Below the pieces are notes generated by a model. That model was not told the origin of the DNA. It ran no database searches and saw only the letters and a list, made by a program, of their open reading frames with translations. The position numbers were made by a program, and so were the translations under genes. Shown here piece after piece: positions 32,089-42,480 of a stretch of DNA of 64,000 nt. The stretch's first letter is position 1. Every line of letters begins with the position of its first letter. Origin of the DNA: Mesodorylaimus sp. YZB2_4 (lineage: Eukaryota > Nematoda > Enoplea > Dorylaimida > Dorylaimidae); the NCBI GenBank assembly GCA_030248295.1, contig JASANH010001446.1, forward strand, positions 620,001-684,000, in the 5' to 3' direction.

Positions 32089-33545
32089 CAACCATCTATC
32101 GCCGATACCCGTCAGCGTTGGTTACATATGCGCCAACTGGTATTGACCAATCGCCGCCACCTTCTAGTGTGGGCTCGCACTGTCTGATGCCGTGCCAGCC
32201 GGGCACTTGTTACGGCGCCTATTTCATGTATTATTATAACGCAAGTAGCAGAGCTTGTGTTCCGTTTATTTACACTGGTTGTGGTGGAAATGCGAATCGA
32301 TTCTTGACTAAGTCTAGCTGCGAGGAGACCTGTCTGATGCCACCTCATACCCCAGGTAAACACACTGAAAACTCATTTCCACAGGCCTTTCTTGATGACA
32401 TCTCGAAACCTTGATCTGGCACTTCTTACAAATCGCAGCAGCTGCCTACTATCCCCTTCCGATTCTAGAACTCGACTGTCTGCAACCGGTTGACTATGGC
32501 TACGGTCGGTACGACAGAAAGTGCCAACCACATGCTAGTTTCGCGTGGTTCTACGACCAAGATGGCGATGAGTGTGGCCGATTCTGGTATCAAGGATGCG
32601 GCGGAAACGTGAATCGATTCGTCACAGAACATGAATGTAAGTCAAAATGTCTCGGACGATCTCAGAAATTGAGGCATCATCCTAAAATGATGCCATTTCG
32701 GAATGTTAGAGGTGAGAGATGTCCACGCTTGATCCAGTGTGAAGTAGGAGTATAAATCCGTTGGGCTTCGATATCAGATTGTTTCCAAGAAAAGAAAGAA
32801 GGCTACTGTTACTACATTCCTAATAAACCGCGTTCCCGCTTCTATTACGACTACACCGATCGCCAGTGCAAAGAATTTATGTACAATGGCTGCGGTGGGA
32901 ATACGAATCGGTTCGGAAGTCGAGAGTTCTGCGACAGCACCTGCCAACAGACATTCAAGCCGAAGTCGAGTAAGTTGCGACTATCAAACAGGGACGGTTT
33001 TAGCATAACTTCATTTCAGAGCAGTGCATGTACTGGGCCGACATAGGGCCATGTAATGACATGCAAACCATGTGGTACTTCGACCTGAAAACAGGGACTT
33101 GCCACTCATTCCTATGGTCTGGTTGTGGTGGTAATTTGAACCGATTTCGAAGTAGAGAGGATTGCGAATCTGTCTGCGTTTCCAGAGAAGAAAGTAGGTC
33201 TTCTTTTTTCTTAATTACTTCGCAAAATCAGTGAATTCTGCTTCAGATCCGTGCGCTCTTCCAAAGCAGCCCGGTCCATGCGCCGATGCTCTACAGCGAT
33301 TTTACTACGATCCCGTGTTCACCATATGTCGACCGTTCATCTATGGTGGTTGCAAAGGCAACGACAACAATTTCCATTCCATTGATGAGTGTCGTATAAG
33401 ATGCGAACGATTCGAGACTGAGTTACCTACGCTAAAAGGTCCCGACTTCAAAAGCAATACTTTAGAGAAGTACAAGAAACAAGTCAAAGGTGGCAAGCGG
33501 AAGGCAGCTAGAAGACGCACTTTTATGAAGAACTCAAATGATTGA
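32089..33545 (+). CDS. Five-Kunitz-domain secreted protein, probably the 3' half of the 27103-29044 gene
   Basis: Exons 32089-32355, 32439-32711, 32778-32969, 33020-33193, 33247-33545. Each carries one Kunitz domain and every intron is phase 1, the classic exon-shuffling arrangement. Each domain shows the C-terminal half G(C)GGN.NRF...C...C; Kunitz 8 has YGGCKGNDNNF. The last exon ends in a Lys/Arg-rich tail (KKQVKGGKRKAARRRTFMKN) and a stop at 33543. The first exon accepts in phase 1 at 32089, matching the donor at 29044, so one protein with eight Kunitz domains is the simplest model. The alternative is a separate gene starting at the ATG at 32067, whose N-terminus (MQLLCFLATIYRRYPS) is a poor signal peptide. 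Confidence 0.85.
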
Positions 33546-34654
33546 CTTGATGTGATCAACGTTGCGAATGAGGAGCTTTTTGAGAACTACCAAAGGCTTT
33601 ATTGATATTGAGTATTGAGTGTAGCTGCTGTGTATTGCACTGTGTCCTTGCTTGATTGTAGTATCATAGATTTAGCTGTGCTCGGTGATTTTGTGATGCA
33701 AGAGGTTTCTGGTTTGCTGCTTTATTGTGGCTGCTTGCTAGGGTCAGTGAATTACGACATGGTTTTCATTTTGATAGTACGATACAGTATGTCCTTTGGG
33801 AAACATTTGATCGTTGTTTCGATGGGGAGTTTTGAATATTTTTAACATAGATGGCGTTTGCAAGTCAGAAGTCACACCTCTAAAGGTCTGATGCGAACAA
33901 AGCCATATTTATCCCTGCGTCTGGTCATCAAACGGTTAGGCTCGTGGAGGCAGTCGCTGGCTGGATGAGGGCAAAATAGGTCCTGCTCAAGGCGGAAAAA
34001 AGTAAGGAAGCTTAATGTGCTCCACGACTCGTATTTCTGAAGACGGTGCAACCATGCCTGGTAGGCGAGGAAAGAATGCGACCGACATAAGATTTGCCTC
34101 ATCCCACAGACTAACAATTAGTCTCGCGACTATGCCTGCGGCTGAAACACCGTCCTGAGGGGTTGGGGTCTCCTAGCCAGGGGAAATCAACAATTCTGTC
34201 CTACTTGGCATGACCCGCCAGACAGTGAGGTTACAGCGATATCAAGATGGAGGATCTACAGTATAGTAACTAGGAGGAGCTAGGAGGAAATATATGGAAT
34301 AACTGTCCGCATATTTCGGGTTTTAACTTCAGAGATGATGAAGATGACAAAAATCAGTCTACATAGACCCCACAAGTGGGCCATAAAAAACTGATGGTAT
34401 ACGCTTTTGCTTTTGGTGGTATTATTGGTGTTTCACGTTATTATGTCTGAAATCAAAGTAACACTATTCGTGCATATTCTTACGCGTATAGTAGAGCAAA
34501 ATACGAAGTAGAAAAGGGTCGACTCAGACCGTAGGAATCACATTCAACGGGTCATCTTTTTCAAATCGTTCTTTTTCTAATGCTCTTTCACGCGTACAGA
34601 AAATACTGCACGTAAGCCTCAGTGAAATAAGCTCAACCACAAAACTACAAGCCC
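33546..34654. other. Intergenic, convergent gene ends
   Basis: Between the 3' ends of the Kunitz gene (+) and the CHK gene (-). No coding exon is recognised; frames at 33615-33845 and 33872-34117 have no family features. Confidence 0.4.
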
Positions 34655-36011
34655 TCATTTTTCAAATGTCTTCATTGCATCTTCATAGCCAGCCTTGATA
34701 CGTTCAATGAAGAGCCTCTCGTCCTGTTCCCGTTGTTCCTTCTCGCTTTTGACCATATATTTTACCATAAGGGGAAGACCGGCCAGCGTGTGCATAGATT
34801 GAACAGCGAACTGGCGATGATAATTCTCCTCTAGCTGTTTATAATTGGCTGTCAATTTGTCACCAGCTATTGACTTGACCGTGTCGTAGTAATGATGTAA
34901 GATTTCCTGAATTCGTTCTCGACGAAGCTCGTGTGTGACACTCCAAGATAATAGGCGTGCCAGATCAGCCATAGGGGCTCCCCTGCAATAGTGATAGGCC
35001 TGGCAGCTTGAAGGAGATTACAAGCCTTCTTTGTGTTTTGATAATATGTATACCATATGAATCAATATTACACGCGTCTCAAAAATTTCATACTTACTTC
35101 ACAGCTAATTGAAAATCGATCAATGCAGCGACGCGGTCACCTACCGATCCATCGCTGCGTTTCTCAAATAAAATGTTATTGGCCCAAAAATCGCCGTGAA
35201 GCAGGACATCGTCCATATATTCACGATGTTCCACGGCCAGTTGGGACATGGCTGATATGCTTGCATGCTTTAGGATTTTGTCCACATCCATGGTCCCAAA
35301 TGTGTCTAAGTACTTCTCCTTGACCGTCTCATAACTATGCCGCATGGTGTGTTCGAACGGCTTGAATATTTCTTCTCGCTTCTTCATGTCGTCCACATGA
35401 TTGCGCCAGTCGACGGTCGTCACTAAACTCCAAGCATGAAGTTTCGCCACGGCTGCAACTGCTTCTAAGACTTGGTTCATTGACAAAGCGGCCACTAAAC
35501 AGGGAATCACACCTGCTGTCTCACTGAAAAGGAAGAAATGAAATCAAGTAGCAGGAATCTTTCTAATCTTAGAGTATTACCTTAGATCTTCCAAAATTAT
35601 GAACGCCAGCGATCCAGCATCCCCACGAGACAGGGCATAGCATTTAGGAGTCGGAATGGGAGGTGAGCTACCGAACAGCACATAAATAAGGCACTCAGTG
35701 TCGTGAAATAGTTTAACCCCATTCGACATTATCTCTTTTTGTTGTTTTCTGTGTTCTTCCGTCGATACCATCTCATCGAATGCTGATGATAAAGTATCAC
35801 TGGAACACACTTTCACGATGACTGATGAGGGCAATGAATCTTGCGTCTCCCATGTTAGTTTCACTCGAAGGATATGGGACATAAATCCTTGACCAGCAGC
35901 GACCTTTTCCGCTACTGCAGAACGCAATATAGCAAGTGGACCAAGTGCTTCTTTTAACGATTCTGCCAAATGCACCCCAGTGATCGGAGTGTCGCACAGC
36001 TTCGCGTCCAT
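34655..36011 (-). CDS. CHK kinase-like protein (DUF1679 / ecdysteroid-kinase-like clan)
   Basis: Three exons (35581-36011, 35098-35523, 34655-34982) encode 394 residues; phases close. The protein-kinase-like fold of aminoglycoside/choline phosphotransferases is indicated by an N-lobe strand pair (SSVIVKVCSSD), a hinge (AFIILEDLR), the catalytic loop VLLHGDFWANNILFE (HGD...N) and the metal-binding IDFQLAVKGAPMADLARLL. This last element ends exactly as in the nematode DUF1679 and insect EcKinase families (IDWQ...G.P..DLA). The likely reaction is ATP-dependent phosphorylation of a small hydroxylated molecule such as a steroid or choline-like compound; the substrate is unknown. No signal peptide, so cytosolic. 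Confidence 0.88.
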
Positions 36012-37257
36012 TCTTGCAACTCAAAAATAGAGGAGAGAAATTGAGAGCTCACCACCTCGCAGACCAGTGCAGTCAAGCTAAGATTTTATTCTTGTAGACT
36101 GTGGGGCAGGCGATGCGGGAACGAATTTGTTCAGATAATACAGAGTCGCAAGGACACCAAAGACTGGTCTTGCGATATCCGGCTCAATAAGGCGAACTCA
36201 ATAAGGTGAAGGAGGAGGGGAGCAAAGCATCGAGGTTTGTTTGCATAAGAACGCCAGCCAGGTAGCACAATTACAGGCCATGCTACAACGCTGGCCTGGC
36301 TGGCCGGGCGTTGGCTGTAAAACGACGCGGTTGAGAAACAGAAGACGCATGGCGCAGAAAGTTGCAACAGTAAGGCACCAGGCAAAAAAGAGAACATCTT
36401 GTCGGTATAAGAGCACACTCTGACTCTCAAAAAAGGATCGATAAATACACCAATACACAGATTTGGACAGCAAATTCTGGGCGGGCTATGTTATCAGTGT
36501 CTCCATACTCGAAAGGACCAAAATATAGAGTCAAAAATTGAGGGTTTCAGTTTGTGAAGCAATTCTTTGGCAGGCAGCGCAGTTCAGTGTAGGTGCACTG
36601 AACCCAATTTTGCTATCAGAAGATACGGAAGAAATGACGTTTTTAACAGCCAAACAACCACTATATACTTATTACCAAAGACGCCTTATCAGCAAAGTTC
36701 GACAACATGATACATTTAAAGCGAGTGCATAAAGGCCTGCTGCGTGGCCTCATGAGCCATACGTTTAACATTTATCTTTCCGCTTCGCCTTGCAACGTTT
36801 TTACGAGTGAGAAGTTCAGGCTTATGTATGTCGTCATAAAGACGAAACCTGGGCAGTCAGGATATATGTACATGGTCATACATACGTGATCAGGCTGTCA
36901 TATTTCCTATTAGGGTAAATAACGTGAGAATTTCTAAAGTGCGGTGCCAGGCGCCGCTATTCTCAGCACATATAGCTGACCAATGACTTCCTATAACATC
37001 TAGACGCGTAGCATATCGAGGCGCATTAGGCCATCCTAAATAGCATAACGTTATGACTCAAAATGCTCCGTCCACTCCTGAGTTGTAGTGCCTATAGAAG
37101 ATACACTTTTATGTTGTTTACAAAACACCAACTCTCGTGTCAAGAATGCAGAGGAAGAAGATTCGCAGAAAATGTCTGCCCTGTACGCAGATCGAGAGTC
37201 TTCAACGGCGGTGATAACTAGGTCCTCCTTTTGGTCCCGTCAAGCACGTCTGTTATA
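36012..37257. other. Intergenic, no gene recognised
   Basis: Upstream region of the CHK gene and of the small secreted gene. A short direct repeat (CTCAATAAGG twice at about 36183-36206) is the only structure seen. Confidence 0.4.
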
Positions 37258-38448
37258 ATGAGGTTTGCCTTGGCTGCAATCGCCGTTCTTTGCTCGATGC
37301 CTGGTTTTGGAGAAGCATGTCGACCAGGTACGTACTGTGCTGTGTTACTGTGAGGAGCGCCGCAGACTTTTTATTAGAACCATCCCCACGCACTGAAATA
37401 TGTACCCCGAGGCGCCGTGTAGAATATGCCTTTGATGGGAAAGGTGATTAACGATTCCCCGTACCAAGTAGTTCGTCAGACGGTTGTACATAGTCTGTTG
37501 CGCACCTCCCTAGAACGCGCTGGCCCTACAGAAACGTTACAGCGGTGACCCTCGGCAGGTGTGAATTAACGGAACCATAGCTTCTTCTTTTTCCCCTTGC
37601 ATACCCTCCCCTTCCCGTAAAAGAGAGTTGCAGAAATGCTATATAACGGCTTCGTGGCCAGGTGGGGTAGGCATCTACCTTTCACTCCAGGGTTCGACTC
37701 GCGGCCTGATAAATCATTTCGTGTGTAAAATGTCCCTACACCCTCGAGTGCGCATGAGCGTTTAATGATGTCGTAAACCATGAACATGGATGGAGTAAAT
37801 ACAACATACAGTAAGTTTATCACACTGCAAACAGGTATCCAGCCAAATTACTGCGTTCAGTTCACTTTGGCTAATTATACTTACAATGACACGTTTATGC
37901 GCGATGCGATTACTTACTCTGCGAATCCAGCACCAGAGTACCTCCAGTTTTACAAAGATGTCAACATCGGATTTATAAAGGCTATCCAATTCGACGTAAG
38001 CGGTCCTGTGATTTTATCTGTAGTCTACAAAAGTTTCTTCTTCAATTTTGCAGATACTGAGAGTCATACAAGCAAAGGGTCTATGCGATCGCATTATGAC
38101 GGGCTCGGTCACGTGCTTCAGGTAAGACTGGAAAGCTAACTGTGGACCCGTGACCGTTCACATTTGGATAATTCTCCGCTTTCAGAAATGCCACAGTGTC
38201 ACATCCTGAGTACAGACTCCCCTTGACCAGGGTTCACATGACGTTGGCGACTTCACTTAGTCGGTCAGAGTTTAACAGCCTCTTAGCGGAGATTTATCGC
38301 TCACCTTTGCCAGATCCTACGTTTTATCGTCTGCAGGATACGCCAACCATAACTGATGGTGGGTAATTTGGATACATGACCACTGATCTGGAATCACACA
38401 ATGTTTCTTGCAGTGAGCCAAATTGGCTCAAAATGCGGCTGTTTTTAA
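37258..38448 (+). CDS. Small secreted protein of unknown family (168 aa, five exons)
   Basis: Exons 37258-37327, 37835-37995, 38054-38121, 38186-38358, 38414-38448 total 507 nt and read through without a stop, with GT-AG boundaries at every junction. Exon 1 is a clear signal peptide (MRFALAAIAVLCSMPGFGEA). The mature part has six cysteines (ACRPG, NYCVQF, LCDRI, VTCFR, KCGCF) and N-glycosylation sequons (NYTYNDT, NATV), ending KCGCF at the stop. No family is recognised. Most of its exons are too short to show up as long frames, so the splice-phase closure is the main support. Confidence 0.65.
37640..37745 (+). repeat. tRNA-like SINE-type repeat in intron 1 of the small secreted gene
   Basis: TGGCCAGGTGG (37655-37665) fits an A box with one mismatch and GGTTCGACTCG (37691-37701) a B box with one mismatch, at tRNA-like spacing. 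The body differs from the 6508/23405/59765 family, so this is a second tRNA-derived family or a tRNA pseudogene. Confidence 0.45.
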
Positions 38449-39119
38449 ACAGAACCTGACAAGAACTGTGAAAATAGCGGCGAAGAATGTTGTAGTAATA
38501 ATCTTACTAGCAGTTGTAATCTTTGTGGTGACTTATCAGTCCTGACTGCTCATTAAAGTGACCGCTGATACTATATTGGGCTTCTTTTTCTTTGATGAGA
38601 TGCGGTTTTTATATTGTTTGTTAGGGGGACTGAACCTGCCATGTTTCTGTGAGGTTCTTGATTCAACCATGTAACTGTGTCATCTTCTGCCACTACGTGT
38701 CGTACGATTAGCAAGAGCCCGCGGCAACAACCGCTGCTTTACTACGTACATTTTAACTTCTGTAAAATATCTCCGCATCTCTCCAAACGAGTTTCCTCGA
38801 ATCAACAATGAGACGCACGTTTGACACTTCACCGCACATTGCACCATTAGAGCCACTTTGAATTTGCATCCTAGGATTTACGCAGTACGAAATCTATCCG
38901 CCCTAAGCAAATCTAAAAGCTCTACTACATGTCTGCCTACATCGTACACATCAAGACACAACCTCACCAGAACCGGACCGCCAACAGTAAAAGTTCTAAT
39001 ATAGGACTTAAGTCAGACTAAGAAATACAAAATTGAAAAATTCGGCCCCCCCTATTTCATCTTACATTTTAAAAACAATCACTGAATTAAAAGGCTAGAA
39101 GCGAACTGAAAAATAAATA
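38449..39119. other. Intergenic, convergent gene ends
   Basis: AT-rich spacer between the 3' ends of the small secreted gene and the K2P channel. Nothing else seen. Confidence 0.4.
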
Positions 39120-41662
39120 CTAAACTTTAGTATCCTTCATATGTTCCATAATCATATGATAATACCATTCTCTGGGCGTACGTACAGTGCTGCATCTCGA
39201 AGTCACATCCAGACTCTCTAAGCTGGCCAACACCTTCTCACTAGTGTAGCTCAATGTTCGAGGTTGTTCTATCCATTTTATGTAATAAATATCATTGGGA
39301 ATAAAAGGTTTAGCTCCAGCGAAATAACGTATATTCGGTTGTCGTCCATGAACTAAACATTCCAACAAATATTCTTCGGGCAATGTGGCCATCTGCCCTA
39401 TTTGTTCAGCAGTTACTCCAAAAGAGCGTTGTAGAAATGCTACATAGCCGAATACGTCACTCAAATTCACCACTTTACCACCAAATTGAATAAGAGCCTG
39501 CCTTTGCAACATTTGTTTAACGTTACGACCGAAGAAATGCAAGTCGCGAATGTATGTAGAGCCTACGAGATCGATGCACATGGTAGTGATAATCAATCCT
39601 AATACAATGTATGTGATGGTGGCCAGGATAAATGTTTGGTTCTCGGGAACAATATCTCCAAAGCCTGAAAAAGAAAGAATGTCAGGTTAGAGTTGTATGC
39701 CGTCAAGAGCTGACTCTGAGGAGTCGAGCAAGTATCTTGGTTTTAGATCGTGGAGACTCATTATCGGGTCCATCAGTGGGGTAGATCCAACGATTAAGGG
39801 AGTCGAAGCCCATAATTCAGAGAAACTTGCCTATTGTAGTGACTGTGATAAAGCAGTAATAAAATGCGCCAAAATAGCTCCATTCGGTACCGTGTTCCCA
39901 AAGTGGTATGAGGGCGGCGCCCAGCGCCGTATATCCAACAAGGATAATCAAAAGAAATGTGGCCGATATAGTTTCATCGCTCTCTGAAAATTGGTCTTCA
40001 GATCGACCTTCTGACGAGACATCATCGCCAGCCGCTGAAGCCGCTGAAGTTCCAGGCACTTGTTGAGTTTCGTCCTCGACTCCACCGTTCGGATTGTGGT
40101 TAGCCTCTCCGGGCGCCTTACTACCTTTCCTTTTCGCTGCCCGACGCGCCATCCAAGCAGCACGACGTCGTTGCATCCGGCGAATAAATTTGGCACAACT
40201 CTGTTTTACCATACGTGCAAATTTGGCGTAGTACTGATAAATTTTGATCACGTATATGGACAAAAATTTACCCATGTCAGCGATCGTTACTAGAATCAGT
40301 GGAATACCTATTAACGCAAATCCTATGCATATGATCTGACCAGTCGGAGTCTGCGGCACCAGGTGACCATAGCCTGAAACAAAAAGCGCCAGTATAGGCA
40401 GACCACAGAGACACTTGGACCATCGGAAATAGATTTTTTTCCTTCACAGAATCACGCCGTTAAGATAATCTGCTGCACTCTGATTCTTCCAGACCCATCA
40501 GTCAGTTTGGTACTCGTATATTCGTTTTTGGTATGAGTGTCCATAGTCGCAACTGGCCTTGAAAAAGCATGGCAAAATCCATTGACCACACCCGCATCAG
40601 GCATGCACTGCTAGTATACCGCTGTGTTCTCCTGGGACAGCATCGTCACTGGTAATGATCGGTCGAATAAACGCGGAAAGCTCAATATTCCCTAGCTGTT
40701 TTTGCCAGGATAAAATTGAGAAAAACAAGTTATTCATAATTCGATAGACTAGAAAATATGGGGCCTTGCCTGCGCCACCGTAGATAGCATCTCGTCCCCA
40801 AAGCTTCAGCTTTGTAATTACTTCAGATCAGATTGACAAGATTGAAAAAAGAAGTGAGAAACATTGATCCAATGTTTTGGCCTTTGTATTAGTCTCTGGT
40901 CATTTATGCACATAGCGCTGCTACAGATTAGGCTAACAACGTTATACTCGGAAAGAGCAGCATGTGCAAGACGCGCCAACTAGGCACTTTTTGTAACAGC
41001 TTTTGAAGACTTTCATATGTACAGCGCTGTAAGAAAACCTGGGGACCTTGCTAGGAGAGGGCCAGGCTCAAGATTCTATTCAGAATACCAGGCGCTCATC
41101 GCCACTCTGCCGTTTGAACACTGACTGGCCCCAAGTGTGACTTACCAATGGTTGTAATGACTGTAGCAGAAAAGAAAAGGCTAGCAGAAAACGTCCACTT
41201 GACAGTGTGTTCTGTCAAGTTATATTTAATATCGTCCATAGTGACATGGTGGTCAGTAAAGGCCTCGCGTAAAGTCTCCATGAAACTAACCAAATCGCCA
41301 TTCACCATCTGCGTCCATAATTCGGCGTCGACGCTCGCATTTTGACTCAAGGTCCACAACTTAGATGCAAAGTCTTGTTTAAATCGTAGAATCTGTTCAA
41401 GGCTTTGCTTTTTTTGATCAACTTCATATGGTCGTTCAATAACGTAAAAAATCACCGCTCCAAGCACCGTGTACAATATGGACATCAGTACTAAGCCCAC
41501 GTGCGGTAAGATGATCTTTGCTCGCTGCAAATAGAAAAAACAGATGGAAGCACGTTCATTGGGAAGGGTTTGCTGGCGGTACAAATTTATTGATGATTGC
41601 ATTTCATAACTGAGCCTGTAGGAAAATTCTGTGTACTTTTGGTCCTTCATTGAGGCCGACAT
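39120..41662 (-). CDS. Two-pore-domain potassium channel (TWK/K2P)
   Basis: Three exons (41146-41662, 39831-40373, 39120-39664), 534 residues, phases closing. Order: cytosolic N-terminus, TM1 (HVGLVLMSILYTVLGAVIF), a long extracellular cap with a glycosylation site (YNLTEHT), pore 1 ATVITTIGYGHLVP, TM2 (IICIGFALIGIPLILVTIAD), a large basic then acidic intracellular loop (RRMQRRRAAWMARRAAKRK), TM3 (ATFLLIILVGYTALGAALI), pore 2 ITVTTIGFGDIVP, TM4 and a C-terminal domain of about 145 residues. The filters TIGYG and TIGFG are standard for K2P leak channels that set resting potential at the plasma membrane. Intron 1 starts with GT; intron 2 has a GC donor (GCAAGT at 39830). The start could be the ATG at 41662 or 41650. 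Confidence 0.93.
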
Positions 41663-42480
41663 GCCTCCTCTCTGCGTACATTACACATAGCCCTGCGTAC
41701 ACATACTTGATTTCTGTCAGTCTCTTCATCATCGTGGACAACGAAGCAAAAATAGGCTCGCATGACCATTCTGAGGATTGATTCTCAGAAAGAAGTACTT
41801 CCTTTTTGTGGCTCCAAAGAAAGCATCAGCCAATTTAGAAAGTGGCACCAAGAATGGTCTTCTAGCAACAGAGAAAACTATAAAAACTACAATTTATCAC
41901 AGTCTTGCTGGGACAGATTGACCTACTCACTGTTCTGCGTACGCACAACACAATATCGTCTCACACGAAAATCTTGCGTCACTCCAGCCATATCTTGTAA
42001 ATATTTAAAAACCTATCGGCGCAGTACATTTTAGGGACTGCTGTGGTTTGTGCGCGCTTGCCGGTTTGATACATACAGTGCTTGAAAAGGAATCATGTCA
42101 AAAATACACAAGCACTTCCTGAACAGAAATTTGCCGACAGAAGGTTCGAGAGGCGAGATTTGTTCACCATATTGGCTCTTTTCTATCGACCAAATGTTCG
42201 TCGCTGAACAATTTCGTGGAGGGAAAATTGAATTAAAACAAGCCGTCTTAGCCGGCGAAAGGCCAATTAAATAAGCTTTTTATTGACTTTGTAAGAATTG
42301 CTAGAACCAACCGCTGTTCGATACTCATTTGTTTACAGTGTGACAATGGCACCGTGTGCGATGCCACCTGTTGACTCTAGGTCCCGCAACATGGCAGACG
42401 TCCATGATTCTACTTTACCTGCTCTAGTTGCTTACTTCAAGTCAAATCAGAGTCGGGTCAATGTCAAATGGTTGACTCAC
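41663..42480. other. Intergenic, no firm gene
   Basis: Upstream region of the K2P channel. A minus-strand stretch near 42345-42412 (SAMLRDLESTGGIAHGA) is open and flanked by splice-like motifs but could not be placed in a model. Confidence 0.3.

Noticed and set aside
27103-33545. Protease-inhibitor pairing in which the Kunitz domains inhibit the neighbouring aspartic proteases
   Set aside because: Kunitz domains act on serine proteases; clustering alone does not support an inhibitory relation with A1 aspartic proteases.
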